Assembly: GCA_003695285.1 (NCBI GenBank)
Contig: RFIL01000268.1
Location: forward strand, 1 to 8,589
Source: Calditrichota bacterium
GTDB taxonomy: Bacteria > Calditrichota > Calditrichia > RBG-13-44-9 > J075
DNA length: 8,589 bases
Reading direction: 5' to 3'
Of this stretch, positions 6,519 to 8,589 are shown in pieces. The translations under genes and the position numbers were made by a program. The number at the start of each line of letters is the position of its first letter. Position 1 is the stretch's first letter. The notes beneath the pieces were generated by a model. That model saw only the letters and a program-made list of their open reading frames with translations. It was not told where the DNA came from and made no database searches.

Positions 6519-7802
6519 TCACTTTAATACTTCTTCAAATAAATCAACTAATTTTTGAACATTGGTTTCCGTCCGATAACGTTCCAGGTGGGGGTGTTCT
6601 TCTAAAATGACATAACCGTACTTCTCCCACTGCTGGTAAATGGTCTTAATATAGTTGGCGATATTTTCAATTTCATGGGTCTCAAAGATTTCCCCGCTTT
6701 GTGTCTCATGAAGCACCTCTCCTACCACACTGTCTTTTTCACCAATCGCCAGAATAGGTTTCCGGAGTGCCAGATAATCGAACATTTTGGCTCCAATGGC
6801 GCCGCTGGCATACGCCATGGTTGAAAGCGGGCGAAAAAGGATGCTGGCCTGTTGTGCAAACTCCATCAGTTCCTGGTGAGGTAAATAATCCTGAAAGACC
6901 AGGTTCAGATGCTGATATTTTTGAAATGAGCTTTTGAAATCCTCAAAAACTTTACCTATAAATCTGAGTTCTACATTAGTCCGAATAGCATCAGGTAAGC
7001 GCGCTACCGCCTGGCACAGGGGTTCCCAGTTTTGATATTTGTTCAAATACCCGAAGAACAGGATGATAAAGCGTTGACTTTTAACCGGTTGATTGAAAAG
7101 CTGTTCAAAGCCATTATGAATGATTTCATAGCGATTGGCTACTTTGTGGCTCAACATATCCCGGATAGCATCGGTCACTGTGGTAACGGCATTTGCCTGA
7201 CGGAGAACGGATTTCTCAAGGGCGATATTTATTTTTTTCACCAGACCCTCTTTCTGGAGTTCAGCTACCCAGAAAGCTTCGGACCAGGGGTCACGGAAAT
7301 CGGCCACCCACTTTACATTCGTTTTTTTAGCGAGATATTTGGCAATTAGTTGAACGGTGTGGGGTGGGGAAGAGGAGTAAATGATATCAATTTTTTCCCG
7401 GGTGATGATTTCTACCCCTTTACGTATCGCATATGGGAACCATCCAATGCGAGCATCAGGGATGAAAAACTTGGCGCGAATCCATTTCGCCAGTTTCTCC
7501 GGAAGAGAATCCTGCTGGCTGGGATTTAACACATAAGTAGGTATTTTTTCTGATTTGGACTTTCCGGTCAGCTTTCGGTAAATATCATAAGGTTCCCACA
7601 CCGGTGTCCTGTAAACGAGGCACTCGGGAGGTATTTTATGCACCAGGGTTTCATCAATTGCCGGATAGTCCCCTTTTTCCACGGTCAGCACTATCGGTTG
7701 CCATCCCAAACTGGGGAAATACCGGATAAATTTAATAATCCTTTGAATTCCCGGCCCTCCGGATGGAGGCCAGTAATAAGTAATCACCAATACTTTTTTC
7801 AT
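6519..7802 (-). CDS. Glycosyltransferase of GT-B fold (family 4-like, group 1)
   Basis: This 427-residue cytosolic protein has two Rossmann-like halves. The N-terminal acceptor half opens with VLVITYYWPPSGGPGIQR (4-21), the usual glycine-rich start of GT4-type enzymes, and includes WVADFRDPWSEA (165-176) and NAVTTVTDAIRD (204-215). The C-terminal nucleotide-sugar half begins after IIHNGFE (227-233), has FFGYLNKYQNW (249-259), and carries GAIGAKMFDYLALRKPILAIG (about 334-354), the segment corresponding to the EX7E region that contacts the sugar nucleotide. It should transfer a sugar from a nucleotide donor to a growing cell-surface glycan on the cytoplasmic side. Donor and linkage cannot be assigned. 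The ATG at 7800-7802 is supported by AGGA (minus strand, 7811-7814) eight bases upstream. The sulfotransferase gene follows 83 bp downstream on the same strand. No transmembrane segment is evident. Confidence 0.9.
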   Translation of the reverse strand: MKKVLVITYYWPPSGGPGIQRIIKFIRYFPSLGWQPIVLTVEKGDYPAIDETLVHKIPPECLVYRTPVWEPYDIYRKLTGKSKSEKIPTYVLNPSQQDSLPEKLAKWIRAKFFIPDARIGWFPYAIRKGVEIITREKIDIIYSSSPPHTVQLIAKYLAKKTNVKWVADFRDPWSEAFWVAELQKEGLVKKINIALEKSVLRQANAVTTVTDAIRDMLSHKVANRYEIIHNGFEQLFNQPVKSQRFIILFFGYLNKYQNWEPLCQAVARLPDAIRTNVELRFIGKVFEDFKSSFQKYQHLNLVFQDYLPHQELMEFAQQASILFRPLSTMAYASGAIGAKMFDYLALRKPILAIGEKDSVVGEVLHETQSGEIFETHEIENIANYIKTIYQQWEKYGYVILEEHPHLERYRTETNVQKLVDLFEEVLK

Positions 7803-8055
7803 TCAATCTATCCTGAACCAGTTTCTGTGAATGATACCGTTACTCACTATTCAGAATGTGTGCTTGCAATAGCCCCTTCTTTTTTAAAGGAGCGGATTAA
7901 AGTGATTAATATAAAACCTCTTACCTTTGTTTACTATGGAATTTTCTGTTGTATCAATGGAGATCACTCATAAGGGAGACAGTTGAAGAGGCTCTAGGAG
8001 GAGATTTATAAAGATTAAAGAGCAGTGAGAAATGGATGAGAAAGAAAGGAGGTTC
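7803..8055. other. 253-bp intergenic region, purine-rich on the plus strand at its right side
   Basis: No gene is supported here. From about 7973 to 8052 the plus strand is strongly purine-rich and carries two Shine-Dalgarno-like cores (AGGAGGAG near 7997-8004 and AAAGGAGG at 8045-8052), neither followed by a usable start codon. GCCCCTT (7872-7878) and AAGGAGC (7887-7893) can pair with one mismatch around an eight-base loop, but neither strand has a following T run. The minus-strand promoter of the glycosyltransferase should lie here. I see only weak hexamer matches. Confidence 0.4.
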
Positions 8056-8589
8056 TTAACGAAAGTCATTTTCCCTTCTATTTAACCAGTGGAGGGCACT
8101 TCGGTACAATAACCATTCCCGGTCCTTCGGGGAAATATCTTGCATGGAAGCAATTAACTCACCGGGAATGTGTTCTCCCAGGGGGAAGGGGTAGTCACTA
8201 CCTAGGGCTATTTTCTCAACACCAAACAGTTTGATAAGGTATCTCAATACTTCGGCATCATGTACCAGAGAATCGACATAAAATTTACCCAGATAATGTC
8301 GGGGATTCACCGGGTTGTCCACCGCACATAGGTCCGGACGGACGTTGAAACCATGCTCAATCCGGCCGATAGTTCCGGGAAAGGAACCACCACCATGAGC
8401 GAAAGCAACTCTTAAACCGGGTAAACGTTCAAATACCCCACCAAAGATCATGGAGCAAATCGCCAGGGAGGTTTCCGCGGGCATTCCTACCAGCCAGGGA
8501 AGCCAGTATTTAGGCATCCGTTCTTTACCCATCATATCCCAGGGATGAATAAACAAAGCGGCCCCCAGTTCCTGGGCTGCTTCAAAAAC
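8056..8589 (-). CDS. Amidohydrolase-family decarboxylase, ACMSD-like (C-terminal part; 5' end beyond the window)
   Basis: The frame is open from the right edge and gives 177 residues, roughly the second half of the 330-odd usual for 2-amino-3-carboxymuconate-6-semialdehyde decarboxylase. ACMSD diverts the kynurenine-pathway intermediate away from quinolinate. Visible signatures are LGAALFIHPWDMMG (8-21), with the zinc-ligand His at 15; PAETSLAICSMIFGGVFERL (37-56); FAHGGGSFPGTIGRIEHGF (63-81), with the catalytic-type His at 65; and ALGSDYPFPLGE (128-139), with the zinc-ligand Asp at 132. A TTG at 8554-8556 is not the start, because family-typical sequence (EAAQELGAAL) continues upstream of it. 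Related 2-hydroxymuconate-type or salicylate/resorcylate decarboxylases share the fold, but the DYPFPLGE and VDSLVHD stretches fit ACMSD best. The gene is separated from the glycan genes by 253 bp and is probably unrelated to them. Confidence 0.85.
   Translation of the reverse strand, partial: VFEAAQELGAALFIHPWDMMGKERMPKYWLPWLVGMPAETSLAICSMIFGGVFERLPGLRVAFAHGGGSFPGTIGRIEHGFNVRPDLCAVDNPVNPRHYLGKFYVDSLVHDAEVLRYLIKLFGVEKIALGSDYPFPLGEHIPGELIASMQDISPKDREWLLYRSALHWLNRRENDFR

Noticed and set aside
7753..7771. GC-rich inverted repeat GGCCCTCC/GGAGGCC at the 5' end of the glycosyltransferase gene
   Set aside because: It falls exactly on codons for the conserved WPPSGGPG motif, so the proline/glycine codons explain it.
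8554..8556. TTG codon as the start of the amidohydrolase gene
   Set aside because: The frame continues to the window edge with family-like sequence (EAAQELGAAL) directly upstream, so the gene is cut by the edge rather than starting here.

Overview
The window reads as a bacterial chromosome segment with moderate GC. It is densely coded: six of its eight recognisable genes lie complete on the minus strand, and a gene cut by each edge completes the set. No tRNA, rRNA, CRISPR array, insertion sequence or phage gene is visible. WbqC-type, sulfotransferase and GT4 genes point to a bacterium with an elaborate cell-surface polysaccharide. The amidohydrolase at the right edge resembles ACMSD of the oxygen-dependent tryptophan/kynurenine pathway, which hints at an aerobic or microaerobic lifestyle. 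The phylum cannot be fixed from this sequence; an environmental lineage such as Calditrichota/KSB1 or a Bacteroidota relative is only a guess.

Reading in the direction of minus-strand transcription (right to left): the C-terminal half of an ACMSD-like metal-dependent decarboxylase (8056-8589); a 253-bp non-coding gap; a GT-B glycosyltransferase (6519-7802); an 83-bp gap with a plausible sigma-70 promoter; a PAPS-type sulfotransferase (5437-6435) whose end overlaps the start of a WbqC-like gene (4734-5450) by 14 bp; a 101-bp gap; a D-glucuronyl C5-epimerase C-terminal-domain protein (3637-4632); and, 10 bp further on, a zinc-free medium-chain quinone oxidoreductase (2607-3626). A 317-bp intergenic region then precedes a large membrane-anchored gluzincin-type protease (250-2289). 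At the left edge the last 37 codons of an unidentified plus-strand gene (3-116) converge on it.

The central block (3637-7802) looks like part of a surface-glycan locus. The glycosyltransferase would add a sugar, the sulfotransferase and the epimerase-like protein are modifying activities, and WbqC is a habitual O-antigen/capsule locus companion of unsettled function. A sulfotransferase beside a glucuronyl C5-epimerase homologue recalls heparan/dermatan sulfate maturation in animals and is the most interesting feature here. No polymerase, flippase or export gene lies inside the window, so the product is an inference. The second unusual feature is the protease: an extracytoplasmic HExxH domain joined through a transmembrane helix to a cytoplasmic tail of more than 300 residues that I do not recognise.
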